Both the position numbers and the translations under genes were made by a program. From Apostichopus japonicus (lineage: Eukaryota > Echinodermata > Holothuroidea > Aspidochirotida > Stichopodidae): a stretch of DNA of 64,000 nucleotides. The first letter of the stretch is position 1; every line of letters starts with the position of its first letter. This document shows positions 14,056-27,156 of the stretch, one piece after another. The stretch lies in the NCBI RefSeq assembly GCF_037975245.1, contig NC_092563.1, positions 11,251,001 through 11,315,000 on the forward strand, in the 5' to 3' direction. The notes under the pieces are model-generated. The model was not told where the DNA came from and searched no databases. It saw only the letters and a list, made by a program, of their open reading frames with translations.

Positions 14056-17000
14056 AATGTTCAGTACGGATCATACGAATGACCGGTACCGATCAATCGA
14101 ATGTGCGGTACCAGTCATTCGAATGTGCGGTACCGATCAATTGAATGTGAGGAACCGAAAAATTGAATGTGCGGTACCGATCAAATTATTGTGCGGAACC
14201 GATCAATGGAATGTTCGGTACCAATAAATAAAAAGTGTGGCACTGATTAATCGAATGTGCGGTACCGATCGATCGAATAGGCGGTTTCGATCAATCGAAT
14301 GTGCGGTACCGATAAATGGAATGTGCGGTACCGATTAATGAATTGTGCGATACCGAACAATCGGGTGTGCGGTACCGATCAATTGAATGTGCGGTACTGA
14401 ATAATCGAATGTGCCGTACCGAACAAACGAATGTGCGGTACCGATCAATCGAATATGAGGTACCGAACAATCGAATGTGCGCACGATATAATGAATGTGC
14501 GGTACCGATCAATCGCATGTGCGGTACCGTTCAATCGAATGTTCGGTACCGATAAATCGAATGTGCGGCACCGATCAATCGAATGTGCGGTACCGATCAA
14601 TCGAATGTGCGGTACTGATCAATCGAATGTGCGATCCCGATCAATCGAATGTTCGGTACGGATCAAACGAATGACCGGTACCGATCAATCGAATGTGCGG
14701 TACCGATCATTCGAATGTGCGGTACCGATCAATTGAATGTGAGGAACCGAAAAATTGAATGTGCGGTACCGATAAAATTAATGTGCGGAACCGATCAATG
14801 GAATGTGCGGTACCGATCAATCGAATGTGCGGTACCGATAAATCGAATGTGCGATACCGATCAATCGAATGTGCGGTACCGATCAATCGAATGTGCGATA
14901 CCGAACAATCGAATGTGCGGCACCGACAAATCGAATGTTCGGTACCAATATATCGAATGTTCGGTACCGATAAACGAATGTGCGGCACCGATCGATCGAA
15001 TGTTCGGTACCGATAAACGAATGTGCGGTACCGATCAATCGAAAGTGCGGTACCGATAAATCGAATGTTCGGTACCGATAAACGAATGTGCGGTACCGAT
15101 CGATCGAATGTTCGGTACCGATCAATCGAATGTTCGGTATGGATCAATCGAATGTGCGGTAACGATTAATCGAATGTGCGGTACCGATCAATCTAATGTG
15201 CGGTACCGATCAATCGAATGTGCGGTACCGATCAATCGAATGTGCGGTACCGATCAATCGAATGTGCGGTATTGATCAATCGAATTTTCGGTACCGATCA
15301 ATCTAATGTGCGGTCCCGATCAATCAAATGTGCGGAAACAATCAATCGAATATGCAGTACCGATCAATCGAATGTGCGGTACCGAACAATCGAATGTGCG
15401 GTACCGAACAATCGAATGTCCGGTACCTCAAAAAAATGAATGTGCGGTACTGATCAATCGAATGTGCGATACCGAAAAATCGAATCTCCGGTACCGATTA
15501 AATGGATGGGCGGTACCGATCGATCAAATGTGCGGTACCGATCAATCGAATGTGCGGTACCGATCAATCGAATGTGCGATACCGATAAATCGAATGTTCG
15601 TTACCGGTCAATCGAATGTGCGGTACCGATCAATCGAATGTTCGGTACCGAACAATCGAATGTGCCGTTCCGAAATATCGGATGTGCGGCACCGATCAAT
15701 CGAATGTGCGATACCGAACAATCGAATGTGCGGTACCGATCAATCGAAAGTGCGGTACCGATAAATCGAATGTTCGGTACCAATATATGGAATGTTCGGT
15801 ACGGATCAATCGAATGTGCGGTAACGATAAATCGAATGTCCGGTACCGATCAATCTAATGTGCGGTACCGATCAATCGAATGTGCGGCACCGATAAATCG
15901 AATGTGCGGTATCGATCGATCGAATGTGCGGTACCGATCAATCGAAAGTTCGGTAACGATAAACGAATGTGCGGTACCGATCGATCGAATGTTCGGTACC
16001 GATAAACGAATGTGCGGTACCGATCGATCGAATGTGAGGTACCGATGAATCGAATGAGTGGTACTAATCAATCGAATGTGCTATACCGATCAATCGAATG
16101 TTCGATCACGATCAATCGAATGTTCGGTACCGATCATTCGAATGTTCGGTACCGATCAGTCGAATGTTCGGTACGGATCAATCGAATGTGCGGTACCGAT
16201 AAATCGAATGTGCGGTACCGATCAATCTAATGTGCGGTCCCGAACAATCGAATGTGCCGTACCGAACAATCGAATGTGCGGTACCGAACAATCGAATGTG
16301 CCGTTCCGAAATATCGGATGTGCGGTACCGATCAATCGAATGTGCGATACCGAACAATCGAATGTGCGGTATCGATAAATCGAATGTGTGGTACCGATCG
16401 ATCAATTGTGTGGTACCGATCAATCGAATGTGCGGTACCGATCAATCGAATGTGCCGTACCGAACAATCGAATGTGCGGTACCGAACAATCGAATGTCCG
16501 GTACCTCAAAAAAATGAATGTGCGGTACCGATCAATCGAATGTGCGATACCGAAAAATCGAATCTCCGGTACCGATAAAATGGATGTGCGGTACCGATCG
16601 ATCAAATGTGCGGTACCGATCAATCGAATGTGCGGTACCGATCAATCGAATGTGCGATACCGATAAATCGAATGTTCGTTACCGGTAAATCGAATGTGCG
16701 GTACCGATCAATCGAATGTTCGGTACCGAACAATGGAATGTGCCGTACCGAAATATCGGATGTGCGGCACCGATCAATCGAATGTGCGATACCGAACAAT
16801 CGAACGTGCGGTACAGATCAATCGAATGTGCGGTACCGATCGATCGAATGTGCGGTACCGATCAATCGAATGTGCGGTACCGATCAATCGAATGTGCGGT
16901 ACCGATCAATCGAAAGTGCGATACCGAACAATCGAATGTGCGGCACCGACAAATCGAATGTGCGGTATCGATCGATCGAATGTGCTGTACCGATCAATCG

Positions 17001-17176
17001 AAAGTGCGGTACCGATAAATCGAATGTTCGGTACCAATATATCGAATGTTCGGTACCGATAAACAAATGTGCGGTACCGATCGATCGAATGTTCGGTACC
17101 GATAAACGAATGTGCGGTACCGATCGATCGAAAATGCGGTACCGATCAATCGAATGTTCGATCACGATCAATCGAA
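14056..17176 (+). repeat. 3.12-kb HOR unit, copy 2 (domain 2)
   Basis: It follows copy 1 closely up to about 17,176, where CAGTACGGATC is replaced by TCGGTACCGATCATTCG and the sequence passes into domain 3. It has a private 2-bp contraction at about 14,480 (GCGCACGATATA where copy 1 has GCGTTACCGATATA). Confidence 0.87.
14480..14484 (+). repeat. 2-bp contraction that breaks the palindrome
   Basis: The monomer reads GTGCGCACGATATAATG here. Its counterpart at 11,359 reads GTGCGTTACCGATATAATG. The change is private to copy 2 of the 3.12-kb unit and shifts its register by two bases. Confidence 0.85.
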
Positions 17177-17365
17177 TGTTCGGTACCGATCATTCGAATG
17201 TTCGGTACCGATCAACCGAATGTTCGGTACGGATCAATCGAATGTGCGGTAACGATAAATCGAATGTGCGGTACCGATCAATCTAATGTGCGGTCCCGAA
17301 CAATCGAATGTGCCGTACCGAACAATCGAATGTGCGGTACCGCACAATCGAATGTCCGGTACCGC

Positions 17366-17379
17366 AAAAAAAAGAAAAG
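17366..17379 (+). repeat. Interrupted A-tract monomer A8-G-A4-G
   Basis: The centre of one monomer is replaced by eight As, a G, four As and a G. The same position in the related blocks at 23,280 and 30,112 is a pure A11. It follows the usual cassette lead GTCCGGTACCGC. Confidence 0.9.
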
Positions 17380-17628
17380 AATGTGCGGTACCGATCAATC
17401 GAATGTGCGGTACCGATCAATCGAATATGCGGTACCGATAAATCGAATGTGCGATACCTATCAATCGAATGTTCGTTACCGATCAATCCAATGTTCGGTA
17501 CCGATCAATCGAATGTTCGGTACCGATATATCGAATGTGCGATACCTATCAATCGAATATTCGGCACCGATAAATCGAATGTTCGGTACCGATTAATCGA
17601 ATGTTCGGTAGCGATATATCGAATGTGC

Positions 17629-18400
17629 GGCACCGAACAATCGAATGTGCGGTACCGATCAATCGAACGTTCGGTAACTATCAATCGAATGTTCGATCAC
17701 GATCAATCGAATGTTCGGTACCGATCAATCGAATGTGCGGTACCGATCAATCGAATGTGCGGTACCGATCAATCGAATGTGCGGTACCGAACAATCGAAT
17801 GTGCCGTACCGAACACTCGGATGTGCGGTACCGATCAATCGAATGTGCGGTACTGATAAATCGAATGTGGGGTACCGATCAATCGAATGTGCGGTACCGA
17901 TCAATCGAATGTGTGGTACTGATCAATCGAATGTGCGGTACCGATCAATCCAATGTTCGATCCCGATCAATTGAATGTTCGGTACCGATCAATCGAATAC
18001 TCGGCACCGATAAATCGAATGTGCGGTACCGAACAATCGATTGTGCGGTACCGATAATTCGAATGTTCGGTAGCGATCAATCGAATGTGCGATACCGATC
18101 AATCGAATTTGCGGTACCGATCAATCGAATGTGCGGTACCGATCGATCGAATGTGCGGTACCGATTAATCGAATCTTAGGTACCGATCAATCAAATGTGC
18201 GGTACCGATCGATCGAATGTGCGGTATCGATAAATCGAATGTGCAGTACCGATAAAATGAATGTGCGGTACCGATCAATCGCATGTGCGGTACCGATCAA
18301 TCGAATGTTCGGTACCGATAAATCGAATGTGCGGCACCGATAAATTGAATGTGCGGTACCGAACAATCGAATGTCCTGTACCGCAAAAAAATTAATGTGC
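17629..18400 (+). repeat. 772-bp duplication, copy 1
   Basis: The segment starts at GGCACCGAACAATCG and ends directly after a CCGC-A7 cassette (A-run 18,385-18,391). It is followed at once by a second copy with the same start. It holds CCGTACCGAACACTCGG, GTGGGGTACC, the GAATACTCGG monomer and GATAATTCG. Confidence 0.85.
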
Positions 18401-19174
18401 GGCACCGAACAATCGAATGTGCGGTACCGATCAATCGAACGTTCGGTAACTATCAATCGAATGTTCGATCACGATCAATCGAATGTTCGGTACCGATCAA
18501 TCGAATGTGCGGTACCGATCAATCGAATGTGCGGTACCGATCGATCGAATGTGCGGTACCGAACAATCGAATGTGCCGTACCGAACACTCGGATGTGCGG
18601 TACCGATCAATCGAATGTGCGGTACTGATAAATCGAATGTGGGGTACCGATCAATCGAATGTGCGGTACCGATCAATCGAATGTGTGGTACTGATCAATC
18701 GAATGTGCGGTACCGATCAATCCAAGGTTCGATCCCGATCAATTGAATGTTCGGTACCGATCAATCGAATACTCGGCACCGATAAATCGAATGTGCGGTA
18801 CCGAACAATCGATTGTGCGGTACCGATAATTCGAATGTTCGGTAGCGATCAATCGAATGTGCGATACCGATCAATCGAATTTGCGGTACCGATCAATCGA
18901 ATGTGCGGTACCGATCGATCGAATGTGCGGTACCGATTAATCGAATCTTAGGTACCGATCAATCAAATGTGCGGTACCGATCGATCGAATGTGCGGTACC
19001 GATAAATCGAATGTGCAGTACCGATAAAATGAATGTGCGGTACCGATCAATCGCATGTGCGGTACCGATCAATCGAATGTTCGGTACCGATCAATCGAAT
19101 GTGCGGCACCGATAAATTGAATGTGCGGTACCGAACAATCGAATGTCCTGTACCGCAAAAAAATTAATGTGCGG
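18401..19174 (+). repeat. 772-bp duplication, copy 2
   Basis: It matches copy 1 at 772 bp through the A-run at 19,157-19,163, then continues with GCGGTACCGATC in place of GCGGCACCGAAC. The breakpoint therefore lies within a few bases downstream of the A-tract in both copies. Confidence 0.85.
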
Positions 19175-20320
19175 TACCGATCAATCGAATGTGCGATACC
19201 GAAAAATCGAATCTCCGGTACAGATAAAATGGATGTGTGGTACCGATCGATCGAACTTGCGGTACCGATCAATCGAATGTGCGGTACCGATCAATCGAAT
19301 GAGCGGTACCGATAAATCGAATGTGCGGTACCGAAAAAAATGAATGTGCGGTACCGATCAATCAAATCTGCGATACCGAAAAATTGAATCTCGGGTACCG
19401 ATAAAATTGATGTGCGGTACCGATCGATCGAATGTGCGGTACCGATCATTCGAATGTGCGGTACCGATCAATCGAATGTGCCGTACCGATAAATCGAATG
19501 TGCGATACCTATCAATCGAATGTGCGGTACCGATCAATCGAATGTTCGGTACCGAACAATCGAATGTGCCGTACCGAAATATCGGATGTGCGGCACCGAT
19601 CAATCGAATGTGCGATACCGATAAATCGAACGTGCGGTACAGATCAATCGAATGTGCGGTACCGATCGATCGAATGTGTGGTACCGATCAATCGAATGTG
19701 CGGTACCGATCAATCGAATGTGCGGTACCGATCAATCGAATGTGCGATACCGAACAATCGAATGTGCGGCACCGACAAATCGAATGTGCGGTATCGATCG
19801 ATCGAATGTGCTGTACCGATCAATCGAAAGTGCGGTACCGATAAATCGAATGTTCGGTACCAATATATCGAATGTTCGGTACCGATAAACGAATGTGCGG
19901 TACCGATCGATCGAATGTTCGGTACCGATAAACGAATGTGCGGTACCGATCAATCGAAAGTGCGGTACCGATAAATCGAATGTTCGGTACCGATAAACGA
20001 ATGTGCGGTACCGATCGATCGAATGTTCGGTACCGATCAATCGAATGTTCGGTACGGATCAATCGAATGTGCGGTAACGATAAATCGAATGTCCGGTACC
20101 GATCAATCTAATGTGCGGTACCGATCAATCGAATGTGCGGCACCGATAAATCGAATGTTCGGTACCAATATATCGAATGTTCGGTACCGATAAATCGAAT
20201 GTGCGATATCGATCGATCGAATGTGCGGTACCGATCAATCGAAAGTTCGGTACCGATAAACGAATGTGCGGTACCGATCGATCGAATGTTCGGTACCGAT
20301 AAACGAATGTGCGGTACCGA
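18565..20320 (+). repeat. 1.75-kb segment repeated at 6,045 bp
   Basis: It matches 24,610-26,365 base for base except for scattered substitutions. Its right part overlaps the segment that matches at 6,832 bp. The two offsets differ by 787 bp, the size of the tandem duplication at 25,570-27,156. Confidence 0.83.
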
Positions 20321-21146
20321 TCGATCGAATGTGAGGTACCGATGAATCGAATGAGTGGTACTAATCAATCGAATGTGCTATACCGATCAATCGAATGTTC
20401 GATCACGATCAATCGAATGTTCGGTACCGATCATTCGAATGTTCGGTACCGATCAATCGAATGTTCGGTACGGATCAATCGAATGTGCGGTACCGATAAA
20501 TCGAATGTGCGGTACCGATCAATCTAATGTGCGGTCCCGAACAATCGAATGTGCCGTACCGAACAATCGAATGTGCGGTACCGAACAATCGAATGTGCCG
20601 TACCGAAATATCGGATGTGCGGTACCGATCAATCGAATGTGCGATACCGAACAATCGAATGTGCGGTATCGATAAATCGAATGTGTGGTACCGATCGATC
20701 GATTGTGTGGTACCGATCAATCGAATGTGCGGTACCGATAAATGGAATGTGCGATACCGATAAATCGAATGTTCGTTACCGGTAAATCGAATGTGCGGTA
20801 CCGATCAATCGAATGTGCGGTTCCGAACAATCGAATGTGCCGTACCGAAATATCGGATGTGCGGCACCGATCAATCGAATGTGCGGTACCGATCGATCGA
20901 ATGTTCGGTACCGATAAACGAATGTGCGGTACCGATCAATCGAAAGTGCGGTACCGATAAATCGAATGTTCGGTACTGATAAACGAATGTGCGGTACCGA
21001 TCGATCGAATGTTCGGTACCGATCAATCGAATGTTCGGTACGGATCAATCGAATGTGCGGTAACGATAAATCGAATGTCCGGTACCGATCAATCTAATGT
21101 GCGGTACCGATCAATCGAATGTGCGGCACCGATAAATCGAATGTGC
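20205..21146 (+). repeat. 942-bp duplication, copy 1
   Basis: The unit runs from the GATCGATCG monomer near 20,210 to its counterpart at 21,152. It contains GAGTGGTACTAATC, GTGCTATACC, GATCACGATC, GTCCCGAAC and TATCGATA. The match to the next copy breaks at about 20,879, where CCGTACCGAAATATCGG is followed by different monomers. Confidence 0.8.
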
Positions 21147-21821
21147 GGTATCGATCGATCGAATGTGCGGTACCGATCAATCGAAAGTTCGGTACAGATA
21201 AACGAATGTGCGGTACCGATCGATCGAATGTTCGGTACCGATAAACGAATGTGCGGTACCGATCGATCGAATGTGAGGTACCGATGAATCGAATGAGTGG
21301 TACTAATCAATCGAATGTGCTATACCGATCAATCGAATGTTCGATCACGATCAATCGAATGTTCGGTACCGATCATTCGAATGTTCGGTACCGATCAATC
21401 GAATGTTCGGTACGGATCAATCGAATGTGCGGTACCGATAAATCGAATGTGCGGTACCGATCAATCTAATGTGCGGTCCCGAACAATCGAATGTGCCGTA
21501 CCGAACAATCGAATGTGCGGTACCGAACAATCGAATGTGCCGTACCGAAATATCGGATGTGCGGTACCGATCAATCGAATGTGCGATACCGAACAATCGA
21601 ATGTGCGGTATCGATAAATCGAATGTGTGGTACCGATCGATCGATTGTGTGGTACCGATCAATCGAATGTGCGGTACCGATAAATGGAATGTGCGATACC
21701 GATAAATCGAATGTTCGTTACCGGTAAATCGAATGTGCGGTACCGATCAATCGAATGTGCGGTTCCGAACAATCGAATGTGCCGTACCGAAATATCGGAT
21801 GTGCGGCACCGATCAATCGAA
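21147..21821 (+). repeat. 942-bp duplication, partial copy 2
   Basis: This copy covers about 675 bp of the unit and then runs into the 569-bp duplication. The pair is present again at +6,832 bp (27,037-28,653), so it predates the larger amplification. Confidence 0.8.
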
Positions 21822-22308
21822 TGTGCGATACCGAACAATCGAACGTGCGGTACAGATCAATCGAATGTGCGGTACCGATCGATCGAATGTGCGGTACCGA
21901 TCAATCGAATGTGCGGTACCGATCAATCGAATGTGCGGTACCGATCAATCGAAAGTGCGATACCGAACAATCGAATGTGCGGCACCGACAAATCGAATGT
22001 GCGGTATCGATCGATCGAATGTGCTGTACCGATCAATCGAAAGTGCGGTACCGATCAATCGAATGTGCGGTACCAATATATCGAATGTTCGGTACCGATA
22101 AACAAATGTGCGGTACCGATCGATCGAATGTTCGGTACCGATAAACGAATGTGCGGTACCGATCGATCGAAAATGCGGTACCGATCAATCGAATGTGCGA
22201 TACCGAACAATCGAACATGCGGTACAGATCAATCGAATGTGCGGTACCGATCAATCGAATGTTCGGTACCAATATATCGAATGTTCGGTACCGATAAACA
22301 AATGTGCG
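21740..22308 (+). repeat. 569-bp duplication, copy 1
   Basis: It begins at GCGGTTCCGAACAATCG and includes CCGTACCGAAATATCGG, AACGTGCGGTACAG, GGCACCGACAAATCG and GATAAACAAATG. Copy 2 starts at 22,309 with GAACATTCG in place of GAACAATCG. Confidence 0.8.
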
Positions 22309-22740
22309 GTACCGATCGATCGAATGTGCGGTTCCGAACATTCGAATGTGCCGTACCGAAATATCGGATGTGCGGCACCGATCAATCGAATGTGCGATAC
22401 CGAACAATCGAACGTGCGGTACAGATCAATCGAATGTGCGGTACCGATCGATCGAATGTGCGGTACCGATCAATCGAATGTGCGGTACCGATCAATCGAA
22501 TGTGCGGTACCGATCAATCGAAAGTGCGATACCGAACAATCGAATGTGCGGCACCGACAAATCGAATGTGCGGTATCGATCGATCGAATGTGCTGTACCG
22601 ATCAATCGAAAGTGCGGTACCGATCAATCGAATGTTCGGTACCAATATATCGAATGTTCGGTACCGATAAACAAATGTGCGGTACCGATCGATCGAATGT
22701 TCGGTACCGATAAACGAATGTGCGGTACCGATCGATCGAA
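22309..22740 (+). repeat. 569-bp duplication, partial copy 2
   Basis: It matches copy 1 at 569 bp until the GATCGATCG monomer near 22,734, where copy 1 has GAAAATGCGG and this copy has GAATGTGCGG. The same pair recurs at +6,832 bp. Confidence 0.8.
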
Positions 22741-23279
22741 TGTGCGGTACCGATCAATCGAATGTTCGATCACGATCAATCGAATGTTCGGTACCGATCA
22801 ACCGAATGTTCGGTACGGATCAATCGAATGTGCGGTAACGATAAATCGAATGTGCGGTACCGATCAATCTAATGTGCGGTCCCGAACAATCGAATGTGCC
22901 GTACCGAACAATCGAATGTGCGGTACCGATAAATCGAATGTTCGGTACCAATATATCGAATGTTCGGTACCGATAAACGAATTTGCGGTACCGATCGATC
23001 GAATGTTCGGTACCGATAAACGAATGTGCGGTACCGATCGATCGAAAGTGCGGTACCGATCCATCGAATGTTCGATCACGATCAATCGAATGTTCGGTAC
23101 CGATCATTCGAATGTTCGGTACCGATCAATCGAATGTTCGGTACGGATCAATCGAATGTGCGGTAACGATAAATCGAATGTTCGGTACCGATCAATCTAA
23201 TGTGCGGTCCCGAACAATCGAATGTGCCGTACCGAACAATCGAATGTGCGGTACCGCACAATCGAATGTCCGGTACCGC

Positions 23280-23290
23280 AAAAAAAAAAA
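23280..23290 (+). repeat. A11 tract monomer
   Basis: Eleven As replace the monomer centre after CCGGTACCGC and before GAATGTGCGG. It is the joint longest homopolymer in the window. Its exact copy at 30,112-30,122 has the same length, as expected if the 6,832-bp duplication is very recent. Confidence 0.95.
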
Positions 23291-24609
23291 GAATGTGCGG
23301 TACCGATCAATCGAATGTGCGGTACCGATCAATCGAATATGCGGTACCGATAAATCGAATGTGCGATACCTATCAATCGAATGTTCGTTACCGATCAATC
23401 CAATGTTCGGTACCGATCAATCGAATGTTCGGTACCGATATATCGAATGTGCGATACCTATCAATCGAATATTCGGCACCGATAAATCGAATGTTCGGTA
23501 CCGATTAATCGAATGTTCGGTACCGATATATCGAATGTGCGGCACCGAACAATCGAATGTGCGGTACCGATCAATCGAACGTTCGGTAACTATCAATGGA
23601 ATGTTCGATCACGATCAATCGAATGTTCGGTACCGATCAATCGAATGTGCGGTACCGATCAATCGAATGTGCGGTACCGATCAATCGAATGTGCGGTACC
23701 GAACAATCGAATGTGCCGTACCGAACACTCGGATGTGCGGTACCGATCAATCGAATGTGCGGTACTGATAAATCGAATGTGGGGTACCGATCTATCGAAT
23801 GTGCGGTACCGATCAATCGAATGTGTGGTACTGATCAATCGAATGTGCGGTACCGATCAATCCAATGTTCGATCCCGATCAATTGAATGTTCGGTACCGA
23901 TCAATCGAATACTCGGCACCGATAAATCGAATGTGCGGTACCGAACAATCGATTGTGCGGTACCGATAATTCGAATATGCGGTACCGATCAATCGAATGT
24001 GCGATACCGATCAATCGAATTTGCGGTACCGATCAATCGAATGTGCGGTACCGATCGATCGAATGTGCGGTACCGATTAATCGAATGTTAGGTACCGATC
24101 AATCAAATGTGCGGTACCGATCGATCGAATGTGCGGTACCGATAAATCGAATGTGCAGTACCGATAAAATGAATGTGCGGTACCGATCAATCGCATGTGC
24201 GGTACCGATCAATCGAATGTTCGGTACCGATAAATCGAATGTGCGGCACCGATAAATTGAATGTGCGGTACCGAACAATCGAATGTCCTGTACCGCAAAA
24301 AAATTAATGTGCGGTACCGATCAATCGAATGTGCGATACCGAAAAATCGAATCTCCGGTACCGATAAAATGGATGTGTGGTACCGATCGATCGAACTTGC
24401 GGTACCGATCAATCGAATGTGCGGTACCGATCAATCGAATGTGCGGTACCGATAAATCGAATGTGCGGTACCGAAAAAAATGAATGTGCGGTACCGATCA
24501 ATCAAATCTGCGATCCCGAAAAATTGAATCTCGGGTACCGATAAAATTGATGTGCGGTACCGATCGATCGAATGTGCGGTACCGATCATTCGAGTGTGCG
24601 GTACCGATC

Positions 24610-26365
24610 AATCGAATGTGCCGTACCGAACACTCGGATGTGCGGTACCGATCAATCGAATGTGCGGTACTGATAAATCGAATGTGGGGTACCGATCAAT
24701 CGAATGTGCGGTACCGATCAATCGAATGTGTGGTACTGATCAATCGAATGTGCGGTACCGATCAATCCAAGGTTCGATCCCGATCAATTGAATGTTCGGT
24801 ACCGATCAATCGAATACTCGGCACCGATAAATCGAATGTGCGGTACCGAACAATCGATTGTGCGGTACCGATAATTCGAATGTTCGGTAGCGATCAATCG
24901 AATGTGCGATACCGATCAATCGAATTTGCGGTACCGATCAATCGAATGTGCGGTACCGATCGATCGAATGTGCGGTACCGATTAATCGAATCTTAGGTAC
25001 CGATCAATCAAATGTGCGGTACCGATCGATCGAATGTGCGGTACCGATAAATCGAATGTGCAGTACCGATAAAATGAATGTGCGGTACCGATCAATCGCA
25101 TGTGCGGTACCGATCAATCGAATGTTCGGTACCGATAAATCGAATGTGCGGCACCGATAAATTGAATGTGCGGTACCGAACAATCGAATGTCCTGTACCG
25201 CAAAAAAATTAATGTGCGGTACCGATCAATCGAATGTGCGATACCGAAAAATCGAATCTCCGGTACAGATAAAATGAATGTGTGGTACCGATCGATCGAA
25301 CTTGCGGTACCGATCAATCGAATGTGCGGTACCGATCAATCGAATGAGCGGTACCGATAAATCGAATGTGCGGTACCGAAAAAAATGAATGTGCGGTACC
25401 GATCAATCAAATCTGCGATACCGAAAAATTGAATCTCGGGTACCGATAAAATTGATGTGCGGTACCGATCGATCGAATGTGCGGTACCGATCATTCGAAT
25501 GTGCGGTACCGATCAATCGAATGTGCCGTACCGATAAATCGAATGTGCGATACCTATCAATCGAATGTGCGGTACCGATCAATCGAATGTTCGGTACCGA
25601 ACAATCGAATGTGCCGTACCGAAATATCGGATGTGCGGCACCGATCAATCGAATGTGCGATACCGATAAATCGAACGTGCGGTACAGATCAATCGAATGT
25701 GCGGTACCGATCGATCGAATGTGTGGTACCGATCAATCGAATGTGCGGTACCGATCAATCGAATGTGCGGTACCGATCAATCGAATGTGCGATACCGAAC
25801 AATCGAATGTGCGGCACCGACAAATCGAATGTGCGGTATCGATCGATCGAATGTGCTGTACCGATCAATCGAAAGTGCGGTACCGATAAATCGAATGTTC
25901 GGTACCAATATATCGAATGTTCGGTACCGATAAACGAATGTGCGGTACCGATCGATCGAATGTTCGGTACCGATAAACGAATGTGCGGTACCGATCAATC
26001 GAAAGTGCGGTACCGATAAATCGAATGTTCGGTACCGATAAACGAATGTGCGGTACCGATCGATCGAATGTTCGGTACCGATCAATCGAATGTTCGGTAC
26101 GGATCAATCGAATGTGCGGTAACGATAAATCGAATGTCCGGTACCGATCAATCTAATGTGCGGTACCGATCAATCGAATGTGCGGCACCGATAAATCGAA
26201 TGTTCGGTACCAATATATCGAATGTTCGGTACCGATAAATCGAATGTGCGATATCGATCGATCGAATGTGCGGTACCGATCAATCGAAAGTTCGGTACCG
26301 ATAAACGAATGTGCGGTACCGATCGATCGAATGTTCGGTACCGATAAACGAATGTGCGGTACCGA
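24610..26365 (+). repeat. Right copy of the 6,045-bp pair
   Basis: At about 24,628 the sequence leaves the 6,832-bp match and enters CCGTACCGAACACTCGG, which belongs to the 772-bp unit. In effect an extra 772-bp-type unit is present here that is absent at the matching place near 31,453. Confidence 0.83.
25570..26356 (+). repeat. 787-bp duplication, copy 1
   Basis: It begins just before GAACAATCGAATGTGCCG at 25,598 and repeats 787 bp later. It carries AACGTGCGGTACAG, GTATCGATCGATCG, GATATATCG and several GATAAACG monomers. Confidence 0.82.
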
Positions 26366-27156
26366 TCAATCGAATGTGAGGTACCGAACAATCGAATGTG
26401 CCGTACCGAAATATCGGATGTGCGGCACCGATCAATCGAATGTGCGATACCGATAAATCGAACGTGCGGTACAGATCAATCGAATGTGCGGTACCGATCG
26501 ATCGAATGTGTGGTACCGATCAATCGAATGTGCGGTACCGATCAATCGAATGTGCGGTACCGATCAATCGAATGTGCGATACCGAACAATCGAATGTGCG
26601 GCACCGACAAATCGAATGTGCGGTATCGATCGATCGAATGTGCTGTACCGATCAATCGAAAGTGCGGTACCGATAAATCGAATGTTCGGTACCAATATAT
26701 CGAATGTTCGGTACCGATAAACGAATGTGCGGTACCGATCGATCGAATGTTCGGTACCGATAAACGAATGTGCGGTACCGATCAATCGAAAGTGCGGTAC
26801 CGATAAATCGAATGTTCGGTACCGATAAACGAATGTGCGGTACCGATCGATCGAATGTTCGGTACCGATCAATCGAATGTTCGGTACGGATCAATCGAAT
26901 GTGCGGTAACGATAAATCGAATGTCCGGTACCGATCAATCTAATGTGCGGTACCGATCAATCGAATGTGCGGCACCGATAAATCGAATGTTCGGTACCAA
27001 TATATCGAATGTTCGGTACCGATAAATCGAATGTGCGATATCGATCGATCGAATGTGCGGTACCGATCAATCGAAAGTTCGGTACCGATAAACGAATGTG
27101 CGGTACCGATCGATCGAATGTTCGGTACCGATAAACGAATGTGCGGTACCGATCGA
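26357..27156 (+). repeat. 787-bp duplication, copy 2
   Basis: It is a second copy in tandem, entered through GTGAGGTACCGAAC at 26,377. The single-copy state is present near 19,526-20,320, so the duplication accounts for the change of offset from 6,045 to 6,832 bp. Confidence 0.82.

Larger units (their letters stand above)
19526..24628 (+). repeat. 5.1-kb segment, left copy of the 6,832-bp HOR
   Basis: The match to 26,358-31,460 is continuous with no indel. Comparing all open frames I found four substitutions: 22,067 G/28,899 T, 23,175 C/30,007 A, 23,793 T/30,625 A and 23,808 A/30,640 T. Others could have escaped a reading by eye. The segment contains the 942- and 569-bp duplications and the A11 tract. 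Confidence 0.9.

Noticed and set aside
10936-17176. Assembly error as the sole reason for the 3.12-kb and other repeats
   Set aside because: Private changes between copies (the 2-bp contraction at 14,480 and single-base differences elsewhere) argue against simple duplication of one sequence by the assembler. Sequence alone cannot exclude it for the most similar pairs.
21684-22670. 328-codon open reading frame, with a copy at 28,516-29,502
   Set aside because: It is the satellite read in one frame. The other frames are also open over long stretches, the peptide is a 22-residue cycle, and the frame ends only where a variant monomer makes a stop. No coding signature is present.
23262-23300. Retrotransposon poly(A) tail
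   Set aside because: The A11 run sits inside one monomer with satellite on both sides in normal phase. No insertion body or target-site duplication is present.
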